DNA of 11,117 nucleotides, from assembly GCA_012032975.1 (NCBI GenBank), contig JAAUPU010000025.1, forward strand, positions 1 to 11,117. Reading direction: 5' to 3'. The notes beneath the pieces were generated by a model. That model worked only from the letters and a program-made list of their open reading frames with translations, had not been told where the DNA came from and searched no databases. The position numbers were made by a program, and so were the translations under genes. The DNA comes from Caldilineaceae bacterium (lineage in GTDB: Bacteria > Chloroflexota > Anaerolineae > Caldilineales > Caldilineaceae). Below, in pieces: positions 1 to 7,327 of the stretch. How positions within the stretch are numbered: the first letter of the stretch is position 1; each line of letters opens with the position of its first letter.

Positions 1-178
1 CCTGGTCGAGGATCTTCAAGTCCTCCTCCGTCAGCCATCCCGGCTTTCCGATATTATCGGTTATCATGAATATGACCGCGGGAAACTCCATGCGCTTAAG
101 AACGGGGAAGGCCAGCTCAAAATTATCTATGGTCCCGTCGTCGAACGTGATGGCGACGGCGTTGGGCGGCAGAGGCCT
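1..178 (-). CDS. Polysaccharide deacetylase (NodB domain), internal fragment
   Basis: Read on the minus strand from 178 down to the window edge, the frame is open throughout and starts R-P-L-P-P-N-A-V-A-I-T-F-D-D-G, then a run ending in L-K-R-M-E-F-P-A-V-I-F and P-G-W-L-T-E-E-D-L. The ITFDDG segment with the two metal/catalytic aspartates, preceded by LPPNAV and followed by a strand leading to PAVIFM, is the classic start of a carbohydrate esterase family 4 (NodB) domain. Such enzymes remove acetyl groups from peptidoglycan, chitin-like or exopolysaccharide sugars outside the cell. The fragment lacks a start and any signal peptide: it emerges from the coiled-coil gene in a different frame, and it runs off the window edge. 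It probably does not belong to this locus (see the junction entry). The family call is firm; substrate and host are unknown. Confidence 0.85.
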
Positions 179-629
179 TGCTTTCGTTCTTGGACTCCAT
201 GACCGAGACGCCGTTGTCCACCTGTTGGACGATAGACTGTAGCTTGGCTGAAAGCTCTTGCAGAACCTTCATGGCGTACTGGTCAGCCTCCTCTGCTCGG
301 CGGCGGGCAGCCTGATGGCTCTCTGCGATGATGCGCTCCGCCTCCTGACGGGCTGTCTGGAGCAGTGCATCATCGGCTACAATCTCTTTGGCCCTTTTCT
401 GCGAATCCTGAAGGATACGATTGGCTTCCGCCTGTGCATCCGCCAAAATCCGGTCCCGTTCCGCCAGCGTTCGTTCGCCCTCCCGAATCGAACTTGGGAC
501 ATTGATGCGCAGCCGCTCGACCAATTGTTCGAACTCTTGAGCGTTGATCACGCGATAAGGCGAAAAAGGAATGTGCCATCCCTGGTAGAGCATCTCTTCC
601 ATTTGATCGAGCATTTGCAAGATAGCGAT
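123..629 (-). CDS. DivIVA/AtpF-like coiled-coil protein, 3' end lost in a chimera
   Basis: Small, charged protein: a short N-terminal segment (I-A-I-L-Q-M-L-D-Q-M-E-E-M-L, then W-H-I-P-F-S) is followed by V-I-N-A-Q-E-F with R-I-N-V-P, and then by a long Ala/Glu/Arg/Gln heptad region with repeated A-E-A-x-R-I motifs. This matches the short coiled-coil proteins often found beside coaD in Chloroflexota, usually annotated as hypothetical or as ATP synthase subunit b-like. No enzymatic role can be assigned; a structural or cell-division-linked role is only a guess. The start is unusual. A strong Shine-Dalgarno AGGAGG (636-641) lies 6 bases before an ATC codon at 629-627, which is where family members have Met, while the first in-frame TTG (620) and ATG (614) are 15 and 21 bases away. 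From about 178 down, the frame only reads through the unrelated deacetylase DNA out of frame, to a chance TAA at 125-123. Confidence 0.6.
   Translation of the reverse strand: MAILQMLDQMEEMLYQGWHIPFSPYRVINAQEFEQLVERLRINVPSSIREGERTLAERDRILADAQAEANRILQDSQKRAKEIVADDALLQTARQEAERIIAESHQAARRRAEEADQYAMKVLQELSAKLQSIVQQVDNGVSVMESKNESKASAAQRRRHHVRRRDHR
176..200. other. Probable chimeric junction: deacetylase / coiled-coil gene
   Basis: Minus-strand coding switches here from a heptad-rich coiled coil to a NodB deacetylase domain in another frame, with no stop codon, start codon or spacer between them. Neither family is known to be fused to the other, and the deacetylase lacks its N-terminus. The exact joint cannot be fixed from sequence alone. 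An assembly or amplification chimera is the simplest reading; a real rearrangement remains possible. Confidence 0.6.
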
Positions 630-691
630 AGAACACCTCCTGATCTGCCGGCCACGAGAAGCACGGTGGACCGGTGAGACGATGGATCGCG

Positions 692-744
692 TTCGCATTT
701 CAGAATGCAAACGGTTAGGCGGAAAGCGACCTGGCGACTGTCAA
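692..744 (-). promoter_or_regulatory. Inverted repeat and possible -35 upstream of the coiled-coil gene
   Basis: The 136-base gap between coaD and the coiled-coil gene holds an 8-bp inverted repeat with one mismatch (arms 692-699 and 704-711, 4-base loop). On the minus strand there is also a perfect TTGACA at 744-739. No convincing -10 box lies 16-18 bases further on (best candidate CCTAAC at 19), and the stem-loop has no T-run, so it is not an intrinsic terminator. It may be a weak promoter or an RNA structure within the operon, but the evidence is thin. Confidence 0.25.
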
Positions 745-765
745 TACCCAAGAGCAGCCGCTCTG

Positions 766-1308
766 TTAGTCCCGATATGAAAGCTTCCCGTCGCTGCGCG
801 AGATATTTGACAGTGCTGCGGCCGGTTCTGGCGGGCCAAAACGGTCACGAAGGGCATCCCTCACATGTTTGGGCGCCCAATGTTCATAGTTCCCGCCCAA
901 ACTGGCGACCTCTTTTAATATGGTCGCACTGAGATATGCATACTCTCCGTTACAGAAGAGACAACAAAGCTCGATATCCGGCGCCATCTGATGGTTGGCC
1001 CATCCGATCTGGTGTTCAAACTCGAAGTCTGCCACGTTGCGCAGCCCCCGCACGATCACACTCGCTTCGATCTGGCGGGCGCATGCGATGGTCAATCCAG
1101 CATAGGTGGTGACCGTCACGTTGGCCAAATGGGCGACTGCCTCTTGCGCCAGCTCCATCCGTTCGTCTGTGTCGAAGAGCAACTTCTTTGGCGGCGCGTC
1201 ATAGATTGCCAGCACGACTTCATCGAACACGGCACTGGCGCGGCTGGCAATGTCGATGTGGCCGCTGTGGATGGGGTCGAAGGTGCCGGGATAAAGTGCC
1301 CGTGTCAT
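766..1308 (-). CDS. coaD: Phosphopantetheine adenylyltransferase
   Basis: CoaD transfers AMP from ATP to 4'-phosphopantetheine, giving dephospho-CoA, the penultimate step of coenzyme A synthesis in the cytoplasm. The 180-residue protein opens [17 protein letters not shown], holding the nucleotidyltransferase HxGH-type motif (H14, H17). It continues with the substrate-binding segment [12 protein letters not shown] (88-99) and the ATP-binding segment [15 protein letters not shown] (125-139). An in-frame ATG lies further upstream at 1380, but it would overlap hemW and add a basic non-conserved tail. The ATG at 1308 sits directly before the conserved first strand and has AAAGGG about 8 bases upstream, so I chose it. 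The C-terminus is about 15-20 residues longer than the usual 160 or so and looks disordered. The gene lies 46 bases after hemW in the same orientation and is probably cotranscribed with it. Confidence 0.95.
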   Translation of the reverse strand: MTRALYPGTFDPIHSGHIDIASRASAVFDEVVLAIYDAPPKKLLFDTDERMELAQEAVAHLANVTVTTYAGLTIACARQIEASVIVRGLRNVADFEFEHQIGWANHQMAPDIELCCLFCNGEYAYLSATILKEVASLGGNYEHWAPKHVRDALRDRFGPPEPAAALSNISRSDGKLSYRD

Positions 1309-1354
1309 ACGTCTTGCCCTTTCGGCTCGCCGGCGTTCCACCGGTCCGGGTTTC

Positions 1355-2574
1355 TCATTGGATTGCAACGCGCTCGTCATCCGGCAAGAATTGCATAAAG
1401 ACCTGATTGCCCAGCATCAACCCGCGCGGCGTCAGCCGCACCCGCCGGTCTCCGACTTCCAGCAACCCCTGCGCCTCAAGCCGGGCGAGTTCAACTGGGA
1501 AAACCTCCTGCATCTTCATCCCGTGCAGCGCTTGGAAGTCGGCAAAGGACACACCTTCATCCACCAGACGCAGCCCCAGCATCATCGTCTCGCCCATGTC
1601 CAGCCGCGGGTCGATCGCTTCGTTGTCGACCTCGACCGATTGGCCAGATTGGATTCGCCGGATGTAGCCGCGCGGCGCCTTGCGATTGCCCCAGCGTTGA
1701 ACCGTTGGATTCCCGTTCGCGGCGCTCTCGCGCAAATGGCTATGGGCGCCCGGACCGATCCCCAGATATTCGCCATTGCGCCAGTAGAGGAGATTGTGCT
1801 GGCTTGCCAATGGCGTGATTGGACGCGCGTTTGCTGGCACAGCTCTATGCCAGTTTGACACTTCGTATTGGAGATAGCCAGCGTCTGCAAGGCGGGCTAT
1901 GGCGATCTCATACAGGAGCGCAGCCTGGTCTTCGTCTGGTTCGGCGACCTCACCGCTTTCCACCCAGTGGAAAAGTGGCGTATTTTTCTCCACAATCAGG
2001 CTATAGAGGCTGAGATGTTCGGGCGCCAACTTCAGCGCGAGATCCAGTGTGGCCTGCCATCCATCCACGGTTTGGCCGGGCAGACCAAAAATGAAGTCGA
2101 GATTGAGATTGTCAAAACCAGCCGCGCGTGCGATCTCATATGCACGCAGGACATCTTGCACACCATGGATGCGCCCTAAAAAGAGGAGTTCCTCCGGTTG
2201 AAAGCTCTGTACGCCCATGCTTAGGCGATTGACGCCAAGGCTGCGCAGAAGGGCAAATTTCGCCTGGTCAACGGTGCCGGGATTGGCTTCGCTTGTGATC
2301 TCGGCGGAAGGGTCGATGTGGAAATTTCCATGAATCGCGGCCATCAGACGTTCGAGCAGCGCGTCATCCAAGACGGTGGGCGTGCCGCCGCCGATGAAGA
2401 CCGACGTGACCGTGCGGCGAGAAAGTGGCTGACGCCAGCGCGCCATCTCAGCGCACAACGCATCCACCATGGAGGTGTGCAGATCGCCCAGGCCCGCATA
2501 GGTATTGAAGTCGCAATAGGGGCACTTTTTTTCGCAAAAGGGGACGTGTATATAAAGCCCAAACGGTATGTCAC
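1355..2574 (-). CDS. hemW: Radical SAM protein HemW (haem chaperone), frameshifted near its start
   Basis: HemW is a radical SAM protein related to coproporphyrinogen III dehydrogenase HemN but acting as a haem carrier. The main frame holds [17 protein letters not shown], i.e. CxxxCxxC followed by D-F as in HemW (HemN has a fourth Cys), then [12 protein letters not shown] and [10 protein letters not shown]. The HemW-specific haem-binding motif follows as H-N-L-L-Y-W before G-I-G-P-G-A-H-S, and a winged-helix-like C-terminal domain ends the protein. Directly upstream of the cysteine motif this frame has no ATG, GTG or TTG before a TAA at 2599-2597. If the GGG run at 2558-2560 has lost one G, the frame joins M(V)-T-Y-R-L-G-L-Y-I-H, starting at GTG 2574. 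A TTG at 2634, overlapping the upstream stop and preceded by GGAG, is an alternative start. Corrected length is about 406 residues. Starting at the first main-frame ATG (2470) would wrongly drop the cluster-binding cysteines. Confidence 0.9.
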
Positions 2575-2630
2575 CAAGTGGAGCGAGGGTAAGCAGTTAG
2601 CCGAGATTGCGGATGCCGAGATGTCGATGT

Positions 2631-3341
2631 TCAACGATTCTCCAGGCGGAAGCCATGGCCGCGTACGGTCACGATGTAGCGGAATTCCTCATCGCACTCG
2701 GCCACGCGTTCGCGTAATCGACGGACCAGTGCATCGATGGCTTGCTCGCTGACGCCCTCGCCGCTCGTCTCTGGCCAGACCGCGCTGATGATCTGCTCGC
2801 GGGTGATCACGCCGCCGCCAGAATCCCACAGCGCCTCTAGCAGACGGTATTGGTGAAGGCTGAGCGGCGGGTCGATCAAGGCGCTGTTCAGCCACACCTG
2901 GCGCGTCTCTTTGTCCAGGCGCAGGCCGCTGTTGGCGTTGTCAAAGGTGAGCGGCGCCGTCGCCCCGGCATCGACAAAGGCCAACTTGAAGCGCAATGCG
3001 ATCTGGATTTCGTCGCCGTCTTTTAGCGCTACTTCGCCGCGTACTTCCTGTCCATTGACATGGGTGCCATTCTTGCTGCTCTGGTCCTCGAGGAAGTAGC
3101 TTTCGCCGCGCCAGGTGACGCGGGCATGGTAACGGCTGACTTGGCGGTCAGGTAGGGAGATATCGCACTCCTCGCTGCGACCAATCGTCAGGGTGCTTGC
3201 GCGATCCAGTGGCCAGCGACGCCCAGCCTCCGCACCGCGTTGCAAAACGAGCATTGCGCTCTCGCGCTGTTTGCCCGTAACATTTTCAGCGCCGGAATCC
3301 GTATCGATCAACGGCAGTTCTTCTGTGGAATCAATAGCCAT
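2631..3341 (-). CDS. FHA domain - OmpR-type winged-helix regulator
   Basis: A 236-residue protein with two clear domains. Residues about 30-125 form an FHA phosphothreonine-binding domain: G-R-S (54-56), S-R-Y-H-A (69-73) and [10 protein letters not shown] (88-97) give the conserved Gly-Arg, Ser-x-x-His and Ser-Lys-Asn-Gly-Thr/Asn-Gly signature. Residues about 138-235 form an OmpR/PhoB-type winged helix ending in T-V-R-G-H-G-F-R-L. There is no receiver domain, so control should come through phosphothreonine recognition rather than a histidine-kinase phosphorelay. The ATG at 3341 has AAGGAG four bases upstream. The gene diverges from a Ser/Thr kinase gene, its likely partner, and hemW begins within or just after its stop codon. 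Target genes are unknown; the shared intergenic region is the obvious candidate. Confidence 0.9.
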   Translation of the reverse strand: MAIDSTEELPLIDTDSGAENVTGKQRESAMLVLQRGAEAGRRWPLDRASTLTIGRSEECDISLPDRQVSRYHARVTWRGESYFLEDQSSKNGTHVNGQEVRGEVALKDGDEIQIALRFKLAFVDAGATAPLTFDNANSGLRLDKETRQVWLNSALIDPPLSLHQYRLLEALWDSGGGVITREQIISAVWPETSGEGVSEQAIDALVRRLRERVAECDEEFRYIVTVRGHGFRLENR

Positions 3342-3650
3342 ACTGCTCCTTCACATACCAGCTTTGTTCTGCCCATGACGAGGCGTGGAATGAAGGCTTG
3401 GCCTCGGACCCAGATTGCTCTTTGGCTTACATCCTGGATTTCTGGTGGGTTTGACAAGCCTACTGGGACGACGCATAATTTTTGCGCTTCTGGGTGCGTT
3501 TGCCTCTGATTTTGCAGGTCAACGACGGTGCCATTATACCAAAAATGCACTGTGACAGAAATGCGCCCCAGTTTGCGGAATGCTGGGGCATCGGCTCTGA
3601 GGCCTGCGTACTTGCGCGGATGGACCTCTTTCGATGATGATAGACTGACC
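3342..3650. promoter_or_regulatory. Divergent intergenic region, regulator / kinase
   Basis: These 309 bases separate the FHA-winged-helix gene from the kinase gene and should hold promoters for both. On the plus strand I see the strong candidate listed separately, plus a weaker TTGCAG (3512-3517) with 17-base spacing to TATACC (3535-3540). No good minus-strand -10/-35 pair stood out. The kinase leader is about 160 bases long from the stronger promoter, and no conserved gene is seen in it. Confidence 0.5.
3451..3479 (+). promoter_or_regulatory. Sigma70-like promoter for the Ser/Thr kinase
   Basis: A perfect TTGACA (3451-3456) is followed after exactly 17 bases by CATAAT (3474-3479), which differs from the consensus -10 at one position. 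It lies 172 bases upstream of the kinase start in a gene-free, divergent region. Transcription would start near 3486. It is called from sequence alone. Confidence 0.6.
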
Positions 3651-4666
3651 ATGCAATCCGTACTAGAACCCGGCGCTCTGTTGCGCAATCGATATGAGAT
3701 TCTCGAGCTGGTTGGCCACGGCGGGATGGGCGCCGTCTACAAGGCCAATGACCGCCGGCTGGAGGGGCGTATCTGCGCGGTCAAAGAGGTCTTGCCAGCT
3801 CTTTCAGAAAATGCCACCTCAGAGCAGGAGCTGGAGCAGGTTGCGGAACAGTTTCGCACCGAGGCCAGCATTCTGTCGCGACTCGATCACCCGAATTTGC
3901 CCAAAGTCTCCGACTATTTTTCCAACGGCAGTCGCGAATATCTGGTGATGGATTTTGTCTCTGGCCGCGACCTTCAGGAGATCCTGCGCGAGGCGCAGCA
4001 GCGGGGTGAATTCCTCGAGGAGGAGCTGGTTCTGACCTGGGCAAACCAGCTATTGGATGCGTTGGGGTATTTGCACAGCCACGACCCGCCGGTCCTGCAT
4101 CGAGATATCAAACCCAGCAACATCAAAGTCACGGCTCGCGGTGTGATCAAATTGGTCGATTTTGGCCTGGTCAAGGTCTTGCAGCCCGATGACAGTCGAA
4201 CCGTGACGGTGGTCCAGGGGCGGGGCACGGTTGCCTACACACCCCTCGAGCAATATGGCGGCGACACTGGCTTTACCGATGCCCGCAGCGACATTTACGC
4301 CTTTGGCGCCACCCTGTACAATCTGCTGGCCGGTACACCACCGGTGGACGCCAAAGAACGTTTTCTTCGTCCTGGTTGTCTGGTTTCACTACGGCAGATC
4401 AACCCGGCAATCTCCGCGCGCTGCGAACGGGCCATCTTTCAGGCGCTGGCCATGCACCCCAACGAACGACCCGCCAACGCGGAAGAGTTGCGAACATTGC
4501 TCTTCGGGTCCGCGCCTCTGCCCACGCCGACTGAAGCAGCCAGACTGCCCGCTCGACAGCCTGGCTGGGAAGATGTCTTCCGTCAGAATCGACGCCTCAT
4601 TTTTGCGCGGCTGGCTTGCTGATGATTGCCCTGGTGATCAGCCTCATCGGCTGGCCGCCTCCGTAG
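3651..4666 (+). CDS. Membrane-anchored Ser/Thr protein kinase (Hanks type), frameshifted near its end
   Basis: A complete Hanks-type kinase domain: glycine loop G-H-G-G-M-G-A-V-Y (22-30), ATP-anchoring lysine in A-V-K-E-V (K45), catalytic loop H-R-D-I-K-P-S-N (150-157), metal-binding D-F-G (170-172), activation segment ending T-P-L-E-Q-Y-G-G (198-204), D-I-Y-A-F-G (214-219), and an N-E-R-P near 271-274. It phosphorylates Ser/Thr on target proteins. As sequenced, the frame stops at 4622. If one G is missing from the GG at 4609-4610, it continues into a hydrophobic segment ([15 protein letters not shown]) and stops at TAG 4664-4666, giving the usual kinase, linker and single transmembrane helix. 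No sensory domain would follow the helix, so the protein is short (about 338 residues). The ATG at 3651 has no clear Shine-Dalgarno but directly precedes the conserved L-x-N-R-Y-E-I start. Its 3' end overlaps crtI by about 23 bases on the other strand. Confidence 0.92.
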
Positions 4667-6143
4667 GCTTCGGCTGCCCGACCAACTCATCAAAATTTTG
4701 GCCGATGAGAGTACACCCGGCAAGCCCGCGCCGGGATGCGTGCCTGCACCCACGAAATAGAGATTCTCGATATCCTCGGATCGATTGTGTGGCCGAAACC
4801 AGGCCGACTGGGTCAACACTGGCTGCACAGAGAAGGCCGACCCCAGGTAGCTGTTCAACTCGCCCTCAAAGTGCAGCGGGTCGATGGTGTGCTCGGCCAC
4901 GATGTTCGCCTGAAGATCTGGCAGATAGTTCTCCTCCAGGAATTGCATGATCGCATCGCGATAGGGACGAGCCATGGTCGTCCAGTCGATGTCCGCGCCC
5001 AGGTGCGGCACGGGAGAGAGGACATAGAAGGCTTCGTGACCCTCCGGCGCCATCGATGGATCGGTGATCGTCGGCATGTGCAGATAGAGCGAGAAATCCT
5101 CGGGCAAATGCTTGTTGCGGAAAATGTCGCGCAGAAGCTCCTTGTAGCGCTCGCTCAGGATGATGTTGTGGTGGGCGAGTTCGGTATCGTTGTAGCGTTT
5201 CTTCGTGCCAAAATAGATGACAAACAGCGACATGCTGTACTTCAGATTTTTGATGCGCCGGTCGGTGTTGACATGACGAAATTCGGCCGGCACCATGTTA
5301 AGGTAGGTCCACGCCACATCCGCATTGGAGACCACGATGTCGGCATTGTGAACCGAACCATCTGGCAGACTCACACCGGTTGCCCGTCCATTTTCCACCT
5401 GAATCTGGTCTACGGGGGTGCTCAGATGCACGGTGACGCCCAGCTCTCCCAACAGTTTTCCAAACGCCTCGACGATGGCGCCGGTCCCGCCCAGCGCATA
5501 GTGGATGCCCCACTCGCGCTCCATGTAGTGGATCAGCACGTAGAGTGAGGCCGCGTCCAGCGGGTTGCCGCCGATCAGCAGCGGGTGAAACGAAAAACAG
5601 CGACGCAGAAACTCGTCTTTCACAAACTTGGACACATAGCCATAGACGCTGCGATAGGACTGAAGCCGAATCAGGTCGGGCGCCACTTTGAGCATATCGG
5701 CGGCGTTCAAAAAGGGTTTGTCGATGAGCGACCCATCCCGTGTCGAAGATATCCTTGGTCGTATCCATGAAGCGGGTGTAGCCGTCGCGGTCGGCGGGAT
5801 TCCACTGCCCGATCTGGTCGAGAATGAACTCGTGGTCCCCGTTGTAGCTGAAGTGACGGCCCTGATGGTCGAAGATGCGATAAAACGGGTCGCACGGAAC
5901 CAACTGGAAGTAATCTTCCCGCCTGCGGCCGGCTGCCTCCCAAATTTCGTCGAAAAGGAAGGGGGCTGTGATCACGGTCGGCCCGCCATCAAATTTGAAA
6001 CCGTCGATCTCATAGGTGTAGGCGCGACCGCCCAGCTTGTCACGCTTTTCGAATAGCTCGACCGCATAGCCCTTGATCGCCAGCCGCGCCGCAGCCGCCA
6101 ATCCGCCAAATCCACTCCCAATCACGATTGCCTTGTTGTTCAT
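4644..6143 (-). CDS. crtI: Phytoene desaturase (CrtI family), two compensating frameshifts
   Basis: CrtI-type FAD enzymes introduce double bases of conjugation into phytoene to make coloured carotenoids at the membrane. The N-terminus carries the dinucleotide-binding motif G-S-G-F-G-G (9-14) with E32 at the end of the second strand, followed by K-L-G-G-R-A and F-D-G-G-P-T. The C-terminus carries the bacterial phytoene-dehydrogenase signature [18 protein letters not shown]. The frame breaks twice. An extra G in the GGG at 5732-5734 splits F-D-T-G-W from [14 protein letters not shown] missing G at about 4690-4691 hides the natural end [18 protein letters not shown] with stop at 4646-4644. The two shifts cancel, giving about 499 residues, normal for the family. 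The ATG overlaps the stop of the upstream TspO-like gene (ATGA), so the two are probably translationally coupled. Carotenoid substrate and number of desaturation steps cannot be told from sequence. Confidence 0.92.
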
Positions 6144-6970
6144 GCCTCAGCTCCCACTTGAGCCTTGAGCGTTGCCCGGTGTCGAGGCACGCCGATGAAA
6201 AGAGACAGCACCACGACGATAGCCAGGCCGCCTGCAAGCGCTGCAATGGTCGAGTTGTCGCTGTGCTTGACCATGATGCCAGCCAGCGCCCAACCAATCA
6301 CGAGCACGTAGGCGATATCCCCGCGCAGGAGGCTGAAGCCCAACCCAACCACCGCCGCGATTAGCAGCATGATCACGGCCCAGCTCTGTGGCGAAATGCC
6401 CCAACCGCTCCAGCCCAGATAGTCGAGCAGGGAGGTGGCATTGGCGATAGTAGCCACGGTGATCCAACCTAGATAGAGGCTGAATGGCACGCGCACCAGC
6501 CATTTTTCTGCGGTCGAGACCACGCTCTGCCCGGTGCCCAGGCGTTGGTAGATGACGATCAACGAGATGAGCAACAGCAACATGACAGCCAGTGTTGCGG
6601 GGAAGACCTCGTAGTGCCAGAGGAAGATCCACACGATGTTGGCAAGCGCGCTCAAAACATACACGTACCCGATGCTTTGCAGCCGCGGGTTCTTGCGCTG
6701 GGATGGCAGCGCCTGGAAGACAGAATAGGCGATCATGCCGATGTAGATCAGCCCCCAGATCGAGAAGACGTAGCCAGCGGGAACGAAGAACACATCGAAG
6801 CGATCCGAGATATCGCCGGTCTGTTGGCCGTTGATGGGCAGCGCGTTGGCCAGCCCATTGACCACAATGGTCGAAACCGTCGCTACGACCACCAGAACCT
6901 GCCTGATCAGATCCTGGCTGCTCGGGCGCTGCTCGACGCTTTCGGTTGAAAATATGTCAGTTGACATCAT
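6140..6970 (-). CDS. TspO/MBR (CrtK)-like tryptophan-rich membrane protein, long form
   Basis: A 276-residue polytopic membrane protein with about eight hydrophobic segments (roughly residues 22-44, 65-88, 99-119, 122-142, 157-180, 196-215, 219-234, 239-260). The segment [17 protein letters not shown] matches the P-x-x-V-F-x-x-W-x-x-L-Y core of TspO/MBR proteins, and N-I-V-W-I-F-L-W corresponds to a later conserved tryptophan region. Short TspO has five helices and about 160 residues; this is the longer form annotated as tryptophan-rich sensory protein in several phyla. TspO binds tetrapyrroles, and in Rhodobacter (as CrtK) it modulates pigment gene expression. I chose ATG 6970, which has AAGGA seven bases upstream; a further in-frame ATG lies upstream at 7027, and M at 6967 is also possible. 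Its stop overlaps the crtI start. Confidence 0.8.
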   Translation of the reverse strand: MMSTDIFSTESVEQRPSSQDLIRQVLVVVATVSTIVVNGLANALPINGQQTGDISDRFDVFFVPAGYVFSIWGLIYIGMIAYSVFQALPSQRKNPRLQSIGYVYVLSALANIVWIFLWHYEVFPATLAVMLLLLISLIVIYQRLGTGQSVVSTAEKWLVRVPFSLYLGWITVATIANATSLLDYLGWSGWGISPQSWAVIMLLIAAVVGLGFSLLRGDIAYVLVIGWALAGIMVKHSDNSTIAALAGGLAIVVVLSLFIGVPRHRATLKAQVGAEA

Positions 6971-7327
6971 CACTCTGTCCTTTGCGATTTGTTTGTAATA
7001 GTTTTGTCTAACTTTTGCACACATCATAATCCAAGTGACCCATCACTTCGGTAAGAATTCTCCATTCTGTTCGCCGGACAAACATCAGTTCGCTGCCTGA
7101 GTCCACATTGAATGCATCGGAGAGACGTGGCAAAATAGAGCAGCACCACAGAACTTGAGATGAAGGTGTGATATTGATCGACTGTCTTGCGTGGATCCAT
7201 ACGCATCGCCAAATACGAGAGCGTCAACTCTCACTGAACACCCCAAGAGCGTCCAAGATTTACCATCTGTCAGCGCCATAACTCAGCGACAGAATCATGT
7301 AGTCAAACATCCAGAAGGAGACTGTTC
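6971..7327. promoter_or_regulatory. Divergent intergenic region, tspO-like / malE
   Basis: These 357 bases hold no supported gene. They should carry the promoters of the carotenoid pair (minus) and the mal operon (plus). Visible elements are a perfect 6-bp inverted repeat with a 4-base spacer (AAGTGA at 7033-7038, TCACTT at 7043-7048), a possible operator that could also be chance, and a weak plus-strand TTGAAT-17-CAAAAT pair near 7109-7137. The stretch just upstream of the TspO-like gene (about 6990-7020) is AT-rich, as expected for a promoter. The malE ribosome binding site AAGGAG is at 7315-7320. Confidence 0.4.

Noticed and set aside
2344..2634. Separate small gene upstream of hemW
   Set aside because: Apart from its first ~20-25 codons, which may be the true hemW start, it is the shifted frame of the hemW cysteine motif.
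3421..3457. Minus-strand promoter TTGTCA overlapping the kinase -35
   Set aside because: No acceptable -10 box at 16-19 bases; best matches share too few consensus positions.
4736..5548. Long open frame on the plus strand (270 codons) as a gene
   Set aside because: It lies wholly antisense to crtI, shows no recognisable motifs and has composition expected of a shadow frame.
7024..7279. Short minus-strand open frames in the tspO-like/malE intergenic region
   Set aside because: Two overlapping frames of under 70 codons, with no ribosome site, no conserved features and Cys/Ser-rich random-looking sequence.
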